In this document: piece by piece, positions 1 through 8,727 of the stretch | Layout: the number at the start of each line of letters is the position of its first letter | Position numbering within the stretch: position 1 is the stretch's first letter | NCBI GenBank assembly: GCA_028279885.1 | Contig: JANQMX010000023.1 | Span: 1 to 64,000, forward strand | Direction: 5' to 3' | DNA: 64,000 bases | Source: Rhodovibrionaceae bacterium | GTDB taxonomy: Bacteria; Pseudomonadota; Alphaproteobacteria; Kiloniellales; DSM-21159 | Translations under genes and position numbers: made by a program | The notes under the pieces: model-generated | What the model was told of the DNA's origin: nothing | The model's input: only the letters and a program-made list of their open reading frames with translations | Databases searched by the model: none

Positions 1-249
1 AGAACAGGACGCTCCGCCGCGTCCACTCCATGCAGCTGGAAAACACTCTTCGACGTATCCATACCGATCCGTGTAACCTCCACCATGGACGGTCCCCTCC
101 GTTTGAGTTGTCGATAAACTCACTCTGGCACATCCGATGCCGTCGGGGGCCGTCCACAACAACATTCATCGGCCAGCGCGGAATGGAGGCATCAAGCGCA
201 GGCGATGCGGCGGCCTCGCTCATGGTTCGGCAGTTCGTGCCCTGCCCAA

Positions 250-295
250 CCATGGACCCCGGATGTCGCCTCTTACGAGGCTCCTCCGGGGTGAC
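250..295. repeat. REP-type palindromic repeat, copy 1
   Basis: The unit reads from CCATGGACCCCGG to CCGGGGTGAC, with an internal palindrome around TCTTACGAGGCTCCTC. The same unit recurs at 6558-6603, 7814-7857 (inverted), 46991-47037, 47283-47328 and about 51956-52003. The remainder of bases 1-356 holds no gene that I can support: the frames there show no recognisable protein. This stretch lies just beyond the 3' end of the efflux permease gene. Confidence 0.75.
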
Positions 296-356
296 GAAGC
301 GAGGGAAAACCGCACCGGCTGTAGCGACAGCACCACAGACTGTCAGTACATCCCGC

Positions 357-3300
357 TCACCTGAAGCCGAGCTGCTCCTTGAGCTTGCGGGCGGCCGCAC
401 CGGGTGGCGCGCTGAGCGGTGCGATGACCCGGTAGACCGCCGGGGTCAGGAAGAGCGTGAAGAGCGTCGCCAGACCGAGCCCGCCGACGACGACCCAGCC
501 GACCGCGATGCGCGCCTCCGCGCCCGCGCCGCTGGCCAGCACCAGCGGGATGCTGCCGCAGACCGTCGAGGCCATGGTCATGATCACCGGCTTCAGGCGG
601 ATGCGCATGGCGTCACGAATGGCGCTGTCGACATCGCGCCCCTGGCCGCGCAGCTGGTTGGCGAACTCGACGATGAGGATGCCGTTCTTGGCCATGATGC
701 CGACCAGCAGCACCAGCCCGATCTGGCTGTAGTAGTTCAGGCTGCCGCCGGTCAGCCAGATCGCCAAAAGCGCGGTGCCAAGACCGCAGGGCACGGTGAT
801 CAGGATAACCAGCGCGTTGACGAAGCTCTCGAACTGCGCCGCCAGCACCAGGAAGACGATGAGTAGCGCCGCGGCGAAGACCAGCAGCGTGCCCGTCTCG
901 CCGCCCTCCAACGTCGCCGCCTCGCCGAGGAAGACCAGTCGCCCTGTATCATCGAGAATGGGCTCCGCGATCTCTCGCAGGCGGTCCGCCGCCCCACCGA
1001 GATCGACGCCGGGACCGAGATTGGCCTGCGCCGCGACGGCGCGCTGCCGGCCCTCGCGCGTCAGCGTCGCGGCGGCGGCGGCTTCGGTGATCTGCGCCAC
1101 CGTCGAAGCCGGCACGAACTGGCCGCTGGATGCGACGACGAAGGTGTTTTCCAGATCGCCCTGATCGTTCACCGGGCGGCCGCCGGCGACGAGCTTGATG
1201 TCGATCGCCTGATTGTCGACGAAGATCTCCGCCACGTCGTCGCCCTCGATCATCGTATAGAGCGTCTCAACAACGCTGCGCGGCGCGATCCCGAGATTCG
1301 CCGCAAGCGCGCGATCGATCGTCAGGCTGAGCTGCGGCTGGTTGATGTCGTAGGTCAGTTGCGGATTGATGAAAGCCGGATCGCGCCCCATCTGCTCGAC
1401 CAGCGCGATGGTCAGGTCCTCCAGCCGCTCATAGTCATTGCCGACCACGGCGAACTGCAGTCCGCTGCCGGCCCCGCGAATACGCAGGCTGTTCGGGGAC
1501 CGCAGCGCGATGAGCGCGCCGGGGACCGCGCGCAACGGCCCCTGCAGCGAGGCTGCGATCTCCTGCTGGCTGCGGTCACGCTCCTCCCAGGGCGCCAGGC
1601 GAATGATGACGAAGGCCGTGTTCTTGCCGCCGAAACCAATGATCGACAGCACCGCGTCCACCTCACCGGTCTCCGTCAACGGCGCGACGATCGCTTCGAT
1701 CTGGGCCACCTGCTCGCCGGTGTAGTCGAGGCTGGCCGAGGGCGGCGTGCGCAGCTGTATGAAGATGGTGCCGCGATCTTCCGGCGGCGTCAGCTCCTGC
1801 GGCAGCTGGGTGTAGAGCAGCATCGCCGTGGCGGCGAAGCCGAGCGCCACGACCACGACCGGCAGGCGCCAGGCGATCACGCCGGCGACCGCCTTATCGA
1901 AGGCCGCGAGCAGCCGGGACTGTGCTCCGTTGGCTACAATTTCGGTTTGTGGAGCCGCCTCCCGTTTCGGCGCGCCTGGGTCGAGCTGCGCGCAGAGCAT
2001 TGGGCAGAGGGTGAGGGCGACGAAGGACGAGAGAGCGACGGCGAAGGCAAGCACGAAGCCGAACTCGCCGAAGATGCCGCCGGCTTGGCCCGGCAGAAAG
2101 GAGATCGGAATGAACACGGCCGCGAGCGTCGCCGTCGTCGAGATCACGGCAAAGAAGACCTCGCGCGCGCCGACCGCCGCAGCTGCGTAGGCGCCGAGCC
2201 CTTCCCGCCGCTTGCGGATGATGTTCTCCAGCACGACGATCGCGTCGTCGACGACCATGCCGGTCGCCAACACCAGCGCCAGGAGCGTGATGGTGTTGAC
2301 CGTGAATCCCGTGATCCAGATCGCCGCCAAGGTGCCGACCAGCGCGATCGGCACCGCGACCGCGGGCACGATGACCGCACGCAGCGAGCGCAGGAAGAGG
2401 AAGATGACGAACACGACGATGACGACCGCCATGGCGATGTTGGTGACCACGCCTTCGATCGCCCGTTCGACGAAGACGCCTTCGTCGGCAATGATGCTCA
2501 GGGTCGCGCCCTCCGGCAGCTCGCGTTGCAGCTGGGCGACGAGATCGCGCGCGGCGAGCGCGATCGACAGCGAGTTGGCGTGCGATTGACGCCTCACATT
2601 GAGCCCGACCGCAGGCTGGCCGTTGATCCGCACAAACTGGTCCGGATCGTCGGCGGTATCCTGAACGAAGGCGATATCGCCGATCACCGTCTGACGGTTG
2701 AGCCGGATGGCCGAGATCGCTTCCACGCTGGTGGTCGAGGCTTCCGACCGCACGACGAGCGCCTGTGTCGCGGTCTCCAAGGCGCCGAGCGGGATATCGA
2801 GGTTGGCGCTGGCCAGCGCTTCCCGCACGTCGGCGACCGAAATGCCGTGGCTTGCGAGGCGGATGGGCGAGAAGGTGACACGCATGATGCGGTCCTGCCC
2901 GCCGGTGATTTCGACCTCGGCCACGCCTTCGATCGTCGTCAGCCGGTCGGACACCACGTCTTCGGCCAGCGTGGTCAGCTCCGCGAGCGACAAGGCGCCG
3001 GTCAGCGCCAGCCGCAGGACCGGATCGGCATCGGCGTCGTTCTTCTGCACGATCGGCTCGTCGACGTCATCAGGCAGGTCGCGGCGCACCCCGGCGATCA
3101 GCTCGCGCGCGTCGCTGGCGGCGAAGGCAGGGTCCGTCGCGCTGCTAAGATCGAGGGTCAGCCGGCTGCGGCCATAGGTCGATTGCGAGGAGATGTGCTC
3201 CAGCCCTTCGAGGCGCGCCAGCGCGTCCTCCAGCACGCGCGTCACCTCGGAGTCGATGGTGCTCGGCGCGGCACCGCTATAGGTCGCGGTGACCGTGATT

Positions 3301-3470
3301 ACCGGCTGCGAGACGTTCGGCAACTCACGGACCTCGACGGCGGAGAGCGCCGCCAGGCCGGCGATGATGACCAGCAGATTGACGACCACCGCCAGGATCG
3401 GCCGGCGCACGAAGAGCGCCGCCGAGCCGAGCTCCTGCGGAGCGGCGGAGCCCGTCGGCGCGTCCGTCAT
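357..3470 (-). CDS. RND-family multidrug efflux permease (HAE1 type)
   Basis: Inner-membrane proton/drug antiporter that should form a tripartite pump with the adaptor encoded just upstream and a TolC-type outer-membrane channel not seen here. The 1037-aa length is typical of AcrB/MexF relatives. The TM4 motif GMVVDDAIVVLEN (about residues 398-412) carries the paired aspartates of the proton relay, and GIMAKNGILIVEF (about residue 927) carries the TM10 lysine. Two large periplasmic regions follow TM1 and TM7. The start codon overlaps the adaptor stop by ATGA (3467-3470), implying translational coupling. The substrate cannot be deduced. Confidence 0.95.
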   Translation of the reverse strand: MTDAPTGSAAPQELGSAALFVRRPILAVVVNLLVIIAGLAALSAVEVRELPNVSQPVITVTATYSGAAPSTIDSEVTRVLEDALARLEGLEHISSQSTYGRSRLTLDLSSATDPAFAASDARELIAGVRRDLPDDVDEPIVQKNDADADPVLRLALTGALSLAELTTLAEDVVSDRLTTIEGVAEVEITGGQDRIMRVTFSPIRLASHGISVADVREALASANLDIPLGALETATQALVVRSEASTTSVEAISAIRLNRQTVIGDIAFVQDTADDPDQFVRINGQPAVGLNVRRQSHANSLSIALAARDLVAQLQRELPEGATLSIIADEGVFVERAIEGVVTNIAMAVVIVVFVIFLFLRSLRAVIVPAVAVPIALVGTLAAIWITGFTVNTITLLALVLATGMVVDDAIVVLENIIRKRREGLGAYAAAAVGAREVFFAVISTTATLAAVFIPISFLPGQAGGIFGEFGFVLAFAVALSSFVALTLCPMLCAQLDPGAPKREAAPQTEIVANGAQSRLLAAFDKAVAGVIAWRLPVVVVALGFAATAMLLYTQLPQELTPPEDRGTIFIQLRTPPSASLDYTGEQVAQIEAIVAPLTETGEVDAVLSIIGFGGKNTAFVIIRLAPWEERDRSQQEIAASLQGPLRAVPGALIALRSPNSLRIRGAGSGLQFAVVGNDYERLEDLTIALVEQMGRDPAFINPQLTYDINQPQLSLTIDRALAANLGIAPRSVVETLYTMIEGDDVAEIFVDNQAIDIKLVAGGRPVNDQGDLENTFVVASSGQFVPASTVAQITEAAAAATLTREGRQRAVAAQANLGPGVDLGGAADRLREIAEPILDDTGRLVFLGEAATLEGGETGTLLVFAAALLIVFLVLAAQFESFVNALVILITVPCGLGTALLAIWLTGGSLNYYSQIGLVLLVGIMAKNGILIVEFANQLRGQGRDVDSAIRDAMRIRLKPVIMTMASTVCGSIPLVLASGAGAEARIAVGWVVVGGLGLATLFTLFLTPAVYRVIAPLSAPPGAAARKLKEQLGFR

Positions 3471-4651
3471 CCCGACGTCCCGCTGCCGACCGGTCCGGCA
3501 CGGATGGGTTCGTTGGTGATGGAGAGCTGGGAGTCGGCGTTGATCTTGAAGGCGCCCTCCTCGACCACCCGGTCGCCGTCACCGAGATTGGCGTCGACCC
3601 AGACCCGGTCGCCCTGGCGGTGGCGAATGACGACGGGCACCCGCTCCGGCCTGTTGTCGGTGCCGAGGCGCCAGACATAGGCGCCGTCGCGGCCCCAGAG
3701 GATCGAGATCGCCGGCACCACCGGCAGGGGCTGATCGCGGCTGATCACCGTGACGTTGAAGGTCACGCCCGGCAGCAGCAGCAGGTCGTCGTTCTCGACC
3801 TCGGCGCGCACCCGCACGGTGCGGAACTCGGCATCGATCGAGCTGTCGAAGGCGACCACCTTGCCGTTGAAGAAGCGGCCGATGACGGCGGGCGTCGAGA
3901 GCCGCACCGGCAGGTCCAGCTCGATCTTGTCGGCCACCGTTTCGGGCACCAGGAACTCGACCAGCAGGCTCGAGGCGTCGATCAGAGTGACCACCGGCCC
4001 GCCCTGCGGCAGATAGCTGCCGGTGGTCAGGTCGTTGACGTTGATGCGGCCTTCGAAGGGCGCCCGGATGACGCGCCGGTCGTACTCGTACTGGGCTTCG
4101 GCGACACTGGCCTGGGCGACGGCGCGCTCGGCGCGCGCCTCGTCAATCTGCGCCGACGAAATCGCGCTGCTGTTGCGGCGCCGCAAGGCTTCATAGCGCT
4201 CAAAGGTCGCCTCCTGCTTCTCCAGCTCCGCCTTTGCGCTGCCCAGCAGGATCTCCTGGCTCTGGCGCTCCAACGTGACCAGCGGCGCCCCCGCCTCGAC
4301 GGTCGTGTTGGGCGCGACGTGAACCGTCTCGATGGTTCCGGCGACTTCCGCCGTGACCTCGACTGAGCGGATCGCCTTGCCCGTGCCGATCGAGGTGATG
4401 CGATCGGTCGGCGCGGTCAAACGCACGCTGGCCGAAGTGACGATGATGGCAGGACCCACGTTTAGCGGGCCGGCATCATCTCCCTCGTCTGCCGTCGGCG
4501 ACTCAGTAGCCGCCCCGGACTCGCCTGTCTGGGCCAGCGCCGCGCTGTCCCATCCGGGAGCGGCACCGAGGAGGAGCCCGACCATCAGCATGCCGACCGC
4601 GCGGGCTCGCGTGCATCTATCCAAGGGTCTACTCCCTAGAACGCTTTCCAT
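3467..4651 (-). CDS. RND efflux periplasmic adaptor (HlyD/AcrA family)
   Basis: Membrane-fusion protein linking the downstream permease to an outer-membrane channel. I place the start at ATG 4651, which overlaps the upstream stop codon as ATGA. The N-terminus then has a basic stretch and a hydrophobic core (MLMVGLLLGAAP) ending near SAALAQ, a plausible signal peptide. A biotinyl-lipoyl half motif (VEVTAEVAGTIETVHVAPN), a coiled-coil hairpin and the second lipoyl half (VIRAPFEGRINVN) follow in the usual order. A longer frame runs back to 4783, but it would overlap the preceding gene and lacks family similarity. The order is ABM-type gene, adaptor, permease. Confidence 0.92.
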   Translation of the reverse strand: MESVLGSRPLDRCTRARAVGMLMVGLLLGAAPGWDSAALAQTGESGAATESPTADEGDDAGPLNVGPAIIVTSASVRLTAPTDRITSIGTGKAIRSVEVTAEVAGTIETVHVAPNTTVEAGAPLVTLERQSQEILLGSAKAELEKQEATFERYEALRRRNSSAISSAQIDEARAERAVAQASVAEAQYEYDRRVIRAPFEGRINVNDLTTGSYLPQGGPVVTLIDASSLLVEFLVPETVADKIELDLPVRLSTPAVIGRFFNGKVVAFDSSIDAEFRTVRVRAEVENDDLLLLPGVTFNVTVISRDQPLPVVPAISILWGRDGAYVWRLGTDNRPERVPVVIRHRQGDRVWVDANLGDGDRVVEEGAFKINADSQLSITNEPIRAGPVGSGTSG

Positions 4652-4995
4652 CAGTCCGCATCGGCCCAGGGCGGCTCGATGGGCTTGCCGTCGACCCGAA
4701 CCTCGCCGGCCACATTGTCCAACACGACGGGATTGTCGAACAACGTCAGGGTCGGCCGCACGCCAAAGCGGCTTTGCATCCAATCGGCCCAGCCCTCGTT
4801 GAACCAGGCCTCCGCATCCTCCTTGGTGGCGAACTCATAGATGCCGCCACCGCCGGACTCGCTGTTGAGAAAGTACTTCCGCTTGAGCCCTTTGACGTCA
4901 TGAAAAATCTTGGTCGCCTCGACCGACTGCTTGACGACGAAATCATGATCACGCTTCGGCTCATCGAGCGGTATCTGAACGAGCGCGACAATCAT
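4651..4995 (-). CDS. small YdhR/ABM-type monooxygenase-like protein
   Basis: A 114-aa protein from MIVALVQIPLDEP to its stop inside the adaptor start codon. The N-terminal strand, the central FHDVKGLKRKYFLNSE and GGGGIYEFATKEDAEAWF resemble the dimeric alpha/beta-barrel ABM fold of YdhR-like putative monooxygenases (GGIYLF-type motif). A frame extending to 5061 adds 22 residues with no family match, so ATG 4995 is preferred. As first gene of the efflux operon it may modify or sense a compound exported by the pump; that role is inference. No catalytic residues can be named. Confidence 0.75.
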   Translation of the reverse strand: MIVALVQIPLDEPKRDHDFVVKQSVEATKIFHDVKGLKRKYFLNSESGGGGIYEFATKEDAEAWFNEGWADWMQSRFGVRPTLTLFDNPVVLDNVAGEVRVDGKPIEPPWADAD

Positions 4996-5097
4996 GGGCT
5001 GCAGCCTTCGCGGTGAGTATTGGCGCCGCGTTAGACTAACCCTCGTCCTGAAGGCCCGCAATCGGGCGCTGCACCCGCGGGCGGCGCCCTTTGGCTT

Positions 5098-5222
5098 CTC
5101 TCAGGATGTCACCCTTGGGCGAGCCACGCAGTGGCGAGTTCCGAGGGTCCACCCATCAGCCCGTGCGGACCGAACGGTGGACCCTCGGGATGGGCCTTTC
5201 GGCCCACCCAAGGGTGACGTCT
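5098..5222. repeat. paired inverted repeat (TGTCACCCTTGGG family)
   Basis: The block opens with TGTCACCCTTGGGCGAGCC and closes with CACCCAAGGGTGACGTC. Inside are GAGGGTCCACC and its complement GGTGGACCCTC around a short centre, so the whole block can fold into one long cruciform. Related TCACCCTTGG units occur at about 47078-47140, 47188-47205 and 47370-47402. The spacer 4996-5268 has no convincing gene apart from this. Confidence 0.7.
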
Positions 5223-5268
5223 AGAGAAACCGCGAACGTCGCCGCACAACCCCTTATCGACGAAGCCC

Positions 5269-6240
5269 TCACGCACCTCGCGCCAGTATCGGCTGGATGC
5301 GCTGTCGATCGAAATTGGCGCCGCAGAGAAGAACGACATTGGTTTGGCCGGCGAAGGCCGCTTCGTCGGAAAGGTAGCCGGCCAGTGCCAGCGCCGCAGC
5401 ACCCTCGACAATCATGTTGTCGGTCCAGGCCAGCTGGAAGAGGGCCTCGGCGATCTGCCGCTCGGAGCAGTGCAGGACCCGATCGATGACCTCGGTCGCA
5501 AGGGGCAGCGTCAGGGCGTCGTCATCGAGTCCGCCCGCGCAGCCGTCCGCCAAGGTGTCGAGGTGCTCCGTCTCGACGACACGGCCTGCTTCGATGCTGG
5601 CGGCGAGCGCCGCCGAATTCTCGGCACTGACACCGATAACCTTCGTCTCCGGCGAGAAGGCTTTCAGCACGGCGCCGACGCCGGAAATCAAGCCGCCCCC
5701 GCCCATCGAGACGAAGACGTTGTCGATCTCCCGGACCTGCTCCAGCAGCTCCAGGCTGATCGTGCCCTGGCCCTGCATCACCGTCTCGTCGTTGTAGGGC
5801 GACACGTAGATGTAGCCTTCGGTCTCGGCCAAGGCGCGCGCATGGCGCTCCGCCAGGCCCGCATCGCCCGGATGCAGAAGCGTTCTCGTGCCATAGCTTT
5901 CGATGCGGGCGCGCTTCGACTTGGCGACCCCTTCCGGCAAGACGACCGTCAGATCATGGCCCGTCGTCTGCGCCGCGTGGCTGCAGGCAATGCCGTGGTT
6001 GCCCGAAGAGGCCGTCACGACGCGCCGGTCCGCCGCAAGACTGGTCAGCTTCGCCATAGCACCCCTCAGCTTGAAGGAGCCGGTGCCTTGAAAGTTCTCG
6101 CACTTGAGAAACAGCCCGGTGCCTTTCGGCCGCTCCATCCGCGATCGCAAGCAAGGCGTTTCCACGATGGCCGCACCGATCCGCGACCGCGCGACGACCG
6201 ATTGCGCTGCGAGCGCAAGAACAGTTTCCGAAGGGCGCAT
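5269..6240 (-). CDS. PLP-dependent threonine dehydratase / serine racemase-like enzyme
   Basis: Fold-type II PLP enzyme expected to deaminate L-threonine or L-serine in the cytoplasm, or a related eliminase/racemase. The 323-aa product from ATG 6240 (MRPSETVLAL) has the PLP-lysine motif GSFKLRGA (K57), the SSGNHG loop near residue 81 and a phosphate-binding loop SMGGGGLISG near residue 180. No C-terminal ACT domain is present, so it resembles catabolic or serine-racemase-like members rather than biosynthetic IlvA. The frame stays open upstream through REP repeats to 6819, but that part is repeat-derived and not protein-like. The reaction is family knowledge; the substrate is unresolved. Confidence 0.85.
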   Translation of the reverse strand: MRPSETVLALAAQSVVARSRIGAAIVETPCLRSRMERPKGTGLFLKCENFQGTGSFKLRGAMAKLTSLAADRRVVTASSGNHGIACSHAAQTTGHDLTVVLPEGVAKSKRARIESYGTRTLLHPGDAGLAERHARALAETEGYIYVSPYNDETVMQGQGTISLELLEQVREIDNVFVSMGGGGLISGVGAVLKAFSPETKVIGVSAENSAALAASIEAGRVVETEHLDTLADGCAGGLDDDALTLPLATEVIDRVLHCSERQIAEALFQLAWTDNMIVEGAAALALAGYLSDEAAFAGQTNVVLLCGANFDRQRIQPILARGA

Positions 6241-6444
6241 CCGCTTCCATCTCCCAGGGCTCTGAAGTAAACGTCGGCGCGCGTTGTTTGGCGACAGTGT
6301 CCCGTCTTGCGCAAGGCCGTTCGCCCGTCGCCGGCGCAAAGCTGATGTGCTGCAGCGGCCAAAAAACCCTGCCTGGCGACGTGCACACGGCTCATTAGAG
6401 GTGACAATAGAAGAAAGTGGCGAGGACGCTGCCGCACCAAAGAC

Positions 6445-6603
6445 TGTCACCCCGGACTTGATCCGGGGTCCATTCCTAAGCCTGCTCGACATCAGGTCAG
6501 CAAACACGGGCATTGCAATGGGCTCGCTCCTCTTCCCGCAGCTCGTTCCCGGCCCAACCATGGACCCCGGATGTCGCCTCTCACGAGGCTCCTCCGGGGT
6601 GAC
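6445..6603. repeat. two REP-type palindromes between dehydratase and GST genes
   Basis: A short unit at 6445-6472 (TGTCACCCCGGACTTGATCC followed by its inverse) and a long unit at 6558-6603 of the CCATGGACCCCGG family. Together they fill much of the gap 6241-6670. No gene is supported in this gap; the open frames through it are extensions of the dehydratase frame. Confidence 0.75.
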
Positions 6604-6670
6604 AATAGAAGGCAATGGCGAAGACGGTGCCGGAAGCAGCCATTTGGCGCTACCAATTGACCCGGCGAAG

Positions 6671-7294
6671 CTACCCGAACGCCCGCTTGAAGCTCTCACG
6701 CTGAGATACCTCGTCATGCCAGCGCGCGATGTTCCGGTATTTGCTTTCGACGTCGATAATCGAGGGCACGCCAAGATAAAACACCGCGCCAAGCGTGATG
6801 TCGGCGATGGAGAAATCATCGCCAGCCAGGTAGCGGCGGTCGATCAGTTCTGCGTCCAGCCAGTCGCATTCCTGTGCGGCTGTCTTGCGCCCGACCTCGG
6901 CAACCGCCTCGTGCTGGATCACGATATCCTTGAAGAAGTCGCTCGTGTTGCGCACCACGTCTTCGACGAAGCGAAACAGCCCCAGCTCGATACGGCGGCT
7001 CCACATCTCGACGATCGCTTGCTCCTTGGCGCTGGTTCCCATCAACTTGGGGGCCGGGTTGGTGAGCTCGAAGTAACGGCAGATGGCGACCCCCTCGGCG
7101 ATGATCGTCCCATCGTCGAGTTCGAGGACGGGCAGGGTTCCTTTCGAGTTCTTCCGTTTGAAGTCTGGCTGCCGGTTCTCACCCTTCGCGACGTCGAGCT
7201 GTACGAACTCTATGTCATCCAGAATGCCCTTCTCGGAGAGAAATGCCCGGAGACGTTTGGGGTTCGCGCCGCCATCGAATTCGTAGATTCTCAT
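6671..7294 (-). CDS. glutathione S-transferase family protein
   Basis: A 207-aa cytosolic GST-like protein beginning MRIYEFDGGANPKRLRAF. The N-terminal thioredoxin-like domain has the cis-proline context KGTLPVLELDDG and the glutathione-binding TIIAEGVAICRYFE. A helical C-terminal domain follows, with the N-capping region LAGDDFSIADITLGAVFY. It probably conjugates glutathione to an electrophile or reduces a substrate; no substrate is indicated. ATG 7294 is chosen because the 20 upstream residues do not match the family. Confidence 0.92.
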   Translation of the reverse strand: MRIYEFDGGANPKRLRAFLSEKGILDDIEFVQLDVAKGENRQPDFKRKNSKGTLPVLELDDGTIIAEGVAICRYFELTNPAPKLMGTSAKEQAIVEMWSRRIELGLFRFVEDVVRNTSDFFKDIVIQHEAVAEVGRKTAAQECDWLDAELIDRRYLAGDDFSIADITLGAVFYLGVPSIIDVESKYRNIARWHDEVSQRESFKRAFG

Positions 7295-7408
7295 ATCCGT
7301 CGCCCTATCGGTTTGAGTCGCGCTCAACGAGATGGTCGTTGCACGAGGACACACAAGACGCGACGGGCGAATCTCACGACATGATTCCGTGGCTACTTGG
7401 CCGACGCC

Positions 7409-7738
7409 TTACGCCCCCCGCTTGCGCCCCAGCAGCGGGCGGCCGCGCCGGCTGGCGCGAGAGAGCAGCAGGAAGACGATGCCCAGCACGGCGAAGATGG
7501 CGACGGCCGGCACCTGCAACAGCGTGATGATGGCCGGGTCCCAGAGCGCCGGACTGATGTAACGCTCGACGACGGCCTGCAGGGTATTGAGGCTGGGCGG
7601 GTCGATCTCGTACCAGAGCTGGCCGAGCGGCCGCACGACGAATTGGTTCTGGTCGAGCGAGGCAAGCCCATCGCGGATGGCGATCACCAGCGCCACGATC
7701 AGCAAGGTCCAACCCACGATATGTGCCAGGAGGCGCAT
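7409..7738 (-). CDS. small two-helix membrane protein of unknown function
   Basis: A 109-aa protein from ATG 7738 (MRLLAHIVGWTLLIVALVIA). It has an N-terminal transmembrane helix (residues 4-20), a polar middle of about 50 residues (RPLGQLWYEIDPPSLNTLQAVVERY) and a second helix (VPAVAIFAVLGIVFLLLS) followed by an arginine-rich tail. The topology suggests a periplasmic loop between two anchors. I do not recognise a named family. An upstream extension runs into REP sequence and is rejected. Confidence 0.7.
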   Translation of the reverse strand: MRLLAHIVGWTLLIVALVIAIRDGLASLDQNQFVVRPLGQLWYEIDPPSLNTLQAVVERYISPALWDPAIITLLQVPAVAIFAVLGIVFLLLSRASRRGRPLLGRKRGA

Positions 7739-7813
7739 TGAAGTCCTCTTAGTGGCTGTGGAATCTAACCTATTCGCTTCGCGTCTGCCCAGAGACTTTC
7801 TCCTCCTCCTCTC

Positions 7814-7935
7814 GTCACCCCGGAGGAGCCTCGCGAGAGGCGACATCCGGGGTCCATCTCGACGCCGGGCGCCGGCTGAGGAATGGTTCCCGGCTCACAG
7901 TCTTCGCTGACGCGAAGCCTGCGTCCGGGATGACA
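7814..7935. repeat. REP palindromes (inverted copy plus TTCGCTGACGCGAAGC unit)
   Basis: Bases 7814-7857 are the long REP unit in opposite orientation (GTCACCCCGGAGGAGCC to GGGGTCCAT). Bases 7881-7935 carry a second unit built on GGTTCCCGGCTC, CTTCGCTGACGCGAAGC and GTCCGGGATGAC, related to the unit at 51440-51533. These occupy most of the gap between the membrane-protein gene and the tRNA. Confidence 0.7.
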
Positions 7936-8084
7936 GTTTGTGGAGTTGCACCGCTCGCTGGCCGCACCCACGCTTGTCACCCCCCACCCATGGGCTTGCC
8001 GAGAACGCGTTGAAAAGCGCCGTCGGCTTCGATAGGTTCCGCAGCCTGCACGCCGGGGCACGTCCGCTGCCCCAAGGCCCTGCG

Positions 8085-8175
8085 GGTGAGGTGGCCGAGT
8101 GGTTGAAGGCGCACGCCTGGAACGCGTGTAAGGGTTAATAGCTCTTCGTGGGTTCGAATCCCACCCTCACCGCCA
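8085..8175 (+). tRNA. tRNA-Ser (anticodon GGA)
   Basis: The acceptor arm GGTGAGG (8085-8091) pairs with CCTCACC (8165-8171), followed by discriminator G and an encoded CCA. The D arm starts TGGCCGAGTGGTTGAAGG. The anticodon stem CACGC/GCGTG encloses loop CTGGAAC, giving anticodon GGA, which reads serine UCC/UCU. A long variable arm (GTTAATAGCTCTTC region) and T arm GTGGGTTCGAATCCCAC complete a class II serine tRNA. Confidence 0.97.
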
Positions 8176-8187
8176 TCCGCCTTCGCT

Positions 8188-8233
8188 GATTTTGGCTTCG
8201 CCAAAATCTAGCTACGGCGCGACAAGCCGTAGC
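8188..8233 (+). terminator. tandem hairpins after tRNA-Ser
   Basis: GATTTTGGC-TTC-GCCAAAATC (8188-8208) is a perfect 9-bp stem with a 3-nt loop starting 13 nt after the tRNA. GCTACGGC (8211-8218) and GCCGTAGC (8226-8233) form a second perfect 8-bp stem. There is no clear U tract. They probably end or process the tRNA transcript. Confidence 0.6.
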
Positions 8234-8358
8234 GTGCGAAGCGGATGCCGCGCCGAAGCGCACAGCGCGTAGGCGGGCGCAAAGTCATCCGCCATAGCGC
8301 GAAGCGAAATGAGCGAGAAGGCTGTCGCGCCCTAGCGTCGAAGACGCGAAGGCGGATA

Positions 8359-8453
8359 TGTCGCTGCTACGACCGCAAAGTCGGCAAGCGTGCGCGCATA
8401 GCGAAGGGCGAACTCGGTCAGTAAATCCGGGTCCGCAAAGGCGCCGCCGCTGC
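8359..8453 (-). pseudogene. fragment of a TetR regulator gene (partial copy of the gene at 9371-9916)
   Basis: Read on the minus strand, the segment translates to AFADPDLLTEF followed by ALRYARTLADFAV. This aligns with AFAEPDVLAEF and APRYAHTLADFAA in the intact TetR protein. DNA similarity spans about 92 bp against roughly 9508-9600, with a 2-nt difference in length near its left end. Neither the DNA-binding N-terminus nor the C-terminus is present, so it is a non-functional relic. It lies on the far side of the topAI locus from the intact gene and in the same orientation. The surrounding sequence (8234-8600) holds no other gene that I can support. Confidence 0.75.
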
Positions 8454-8603
8454 GAATGAAAGCCGATCCCGGCACCGATCGTGGGACTGGCACTTGAAGC
8501 GCCACACTGGCCGCGACTGCCCATCATTTACGGGGTTGTTCCAAAGGCGCGCGTTTCCTAAATCAGCGATCTGAGCGGTGACAAGGCTCGCTGCTCGGTC
8601 AAC

Positions 8604-8727
8604 GGAGACTGGATGTCAGAGCTTGTGTGACAGGGCTCTCTGAAACTCGGAGAGCCTCGTGAATTCATAGCCGCCGGGCGCATGCGCGCTCGGGGGTGTT
8701 TTTTCGCGTCTGTCACACGAGACATCC
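8604..8727 (+). promoter_or_regulatory. candidate translation-coupled attenuator leader of topAI
   Basis: Elements in order: a GGAGA-like ribosome site (8604-8608); a five-codon frame ATG TCA GAG CTT GTG TGA (8613-8630); hairpin GGCTCTC/GAGAGCC (8634-8656); a GC-rich terminator with T6 (8674-8704). GTGTGACAG (8625-8633), which overlaps the last sense codon and stop of the short frame, is perfectly complementary to CTGTCACAC (8710-8718), just before the topAI ATG. Pairing could mask the start region and a ribosome at the short frame could prevent it. In E. coli, topAI is known to be controlled by a translated leader (toiL); correspondence here is inference. Confidence 0.55.
8674..8704 (+). terminator. 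intrinsic terminator inside the topAI leader
   Basis: CCGGGCGC (8674-8681) pairs with GCGCTCGG (8686-8693), one pair being G-U, around a 4-nt loop. GGGTG and a run of six T (8699-8704) follow. The structure ends 23 nt before the topAI ATG, so it would terminate leader transcripts unless bypassed. Confidence 0.6.

Noticed and set aside
5269-6819. 516-residue version of the threonine dehydratase-like protein with a novel N-terminal domain
   Set aside because: The added 193 residues are translated REP palindromes and end at the family-typical Met at 6240.
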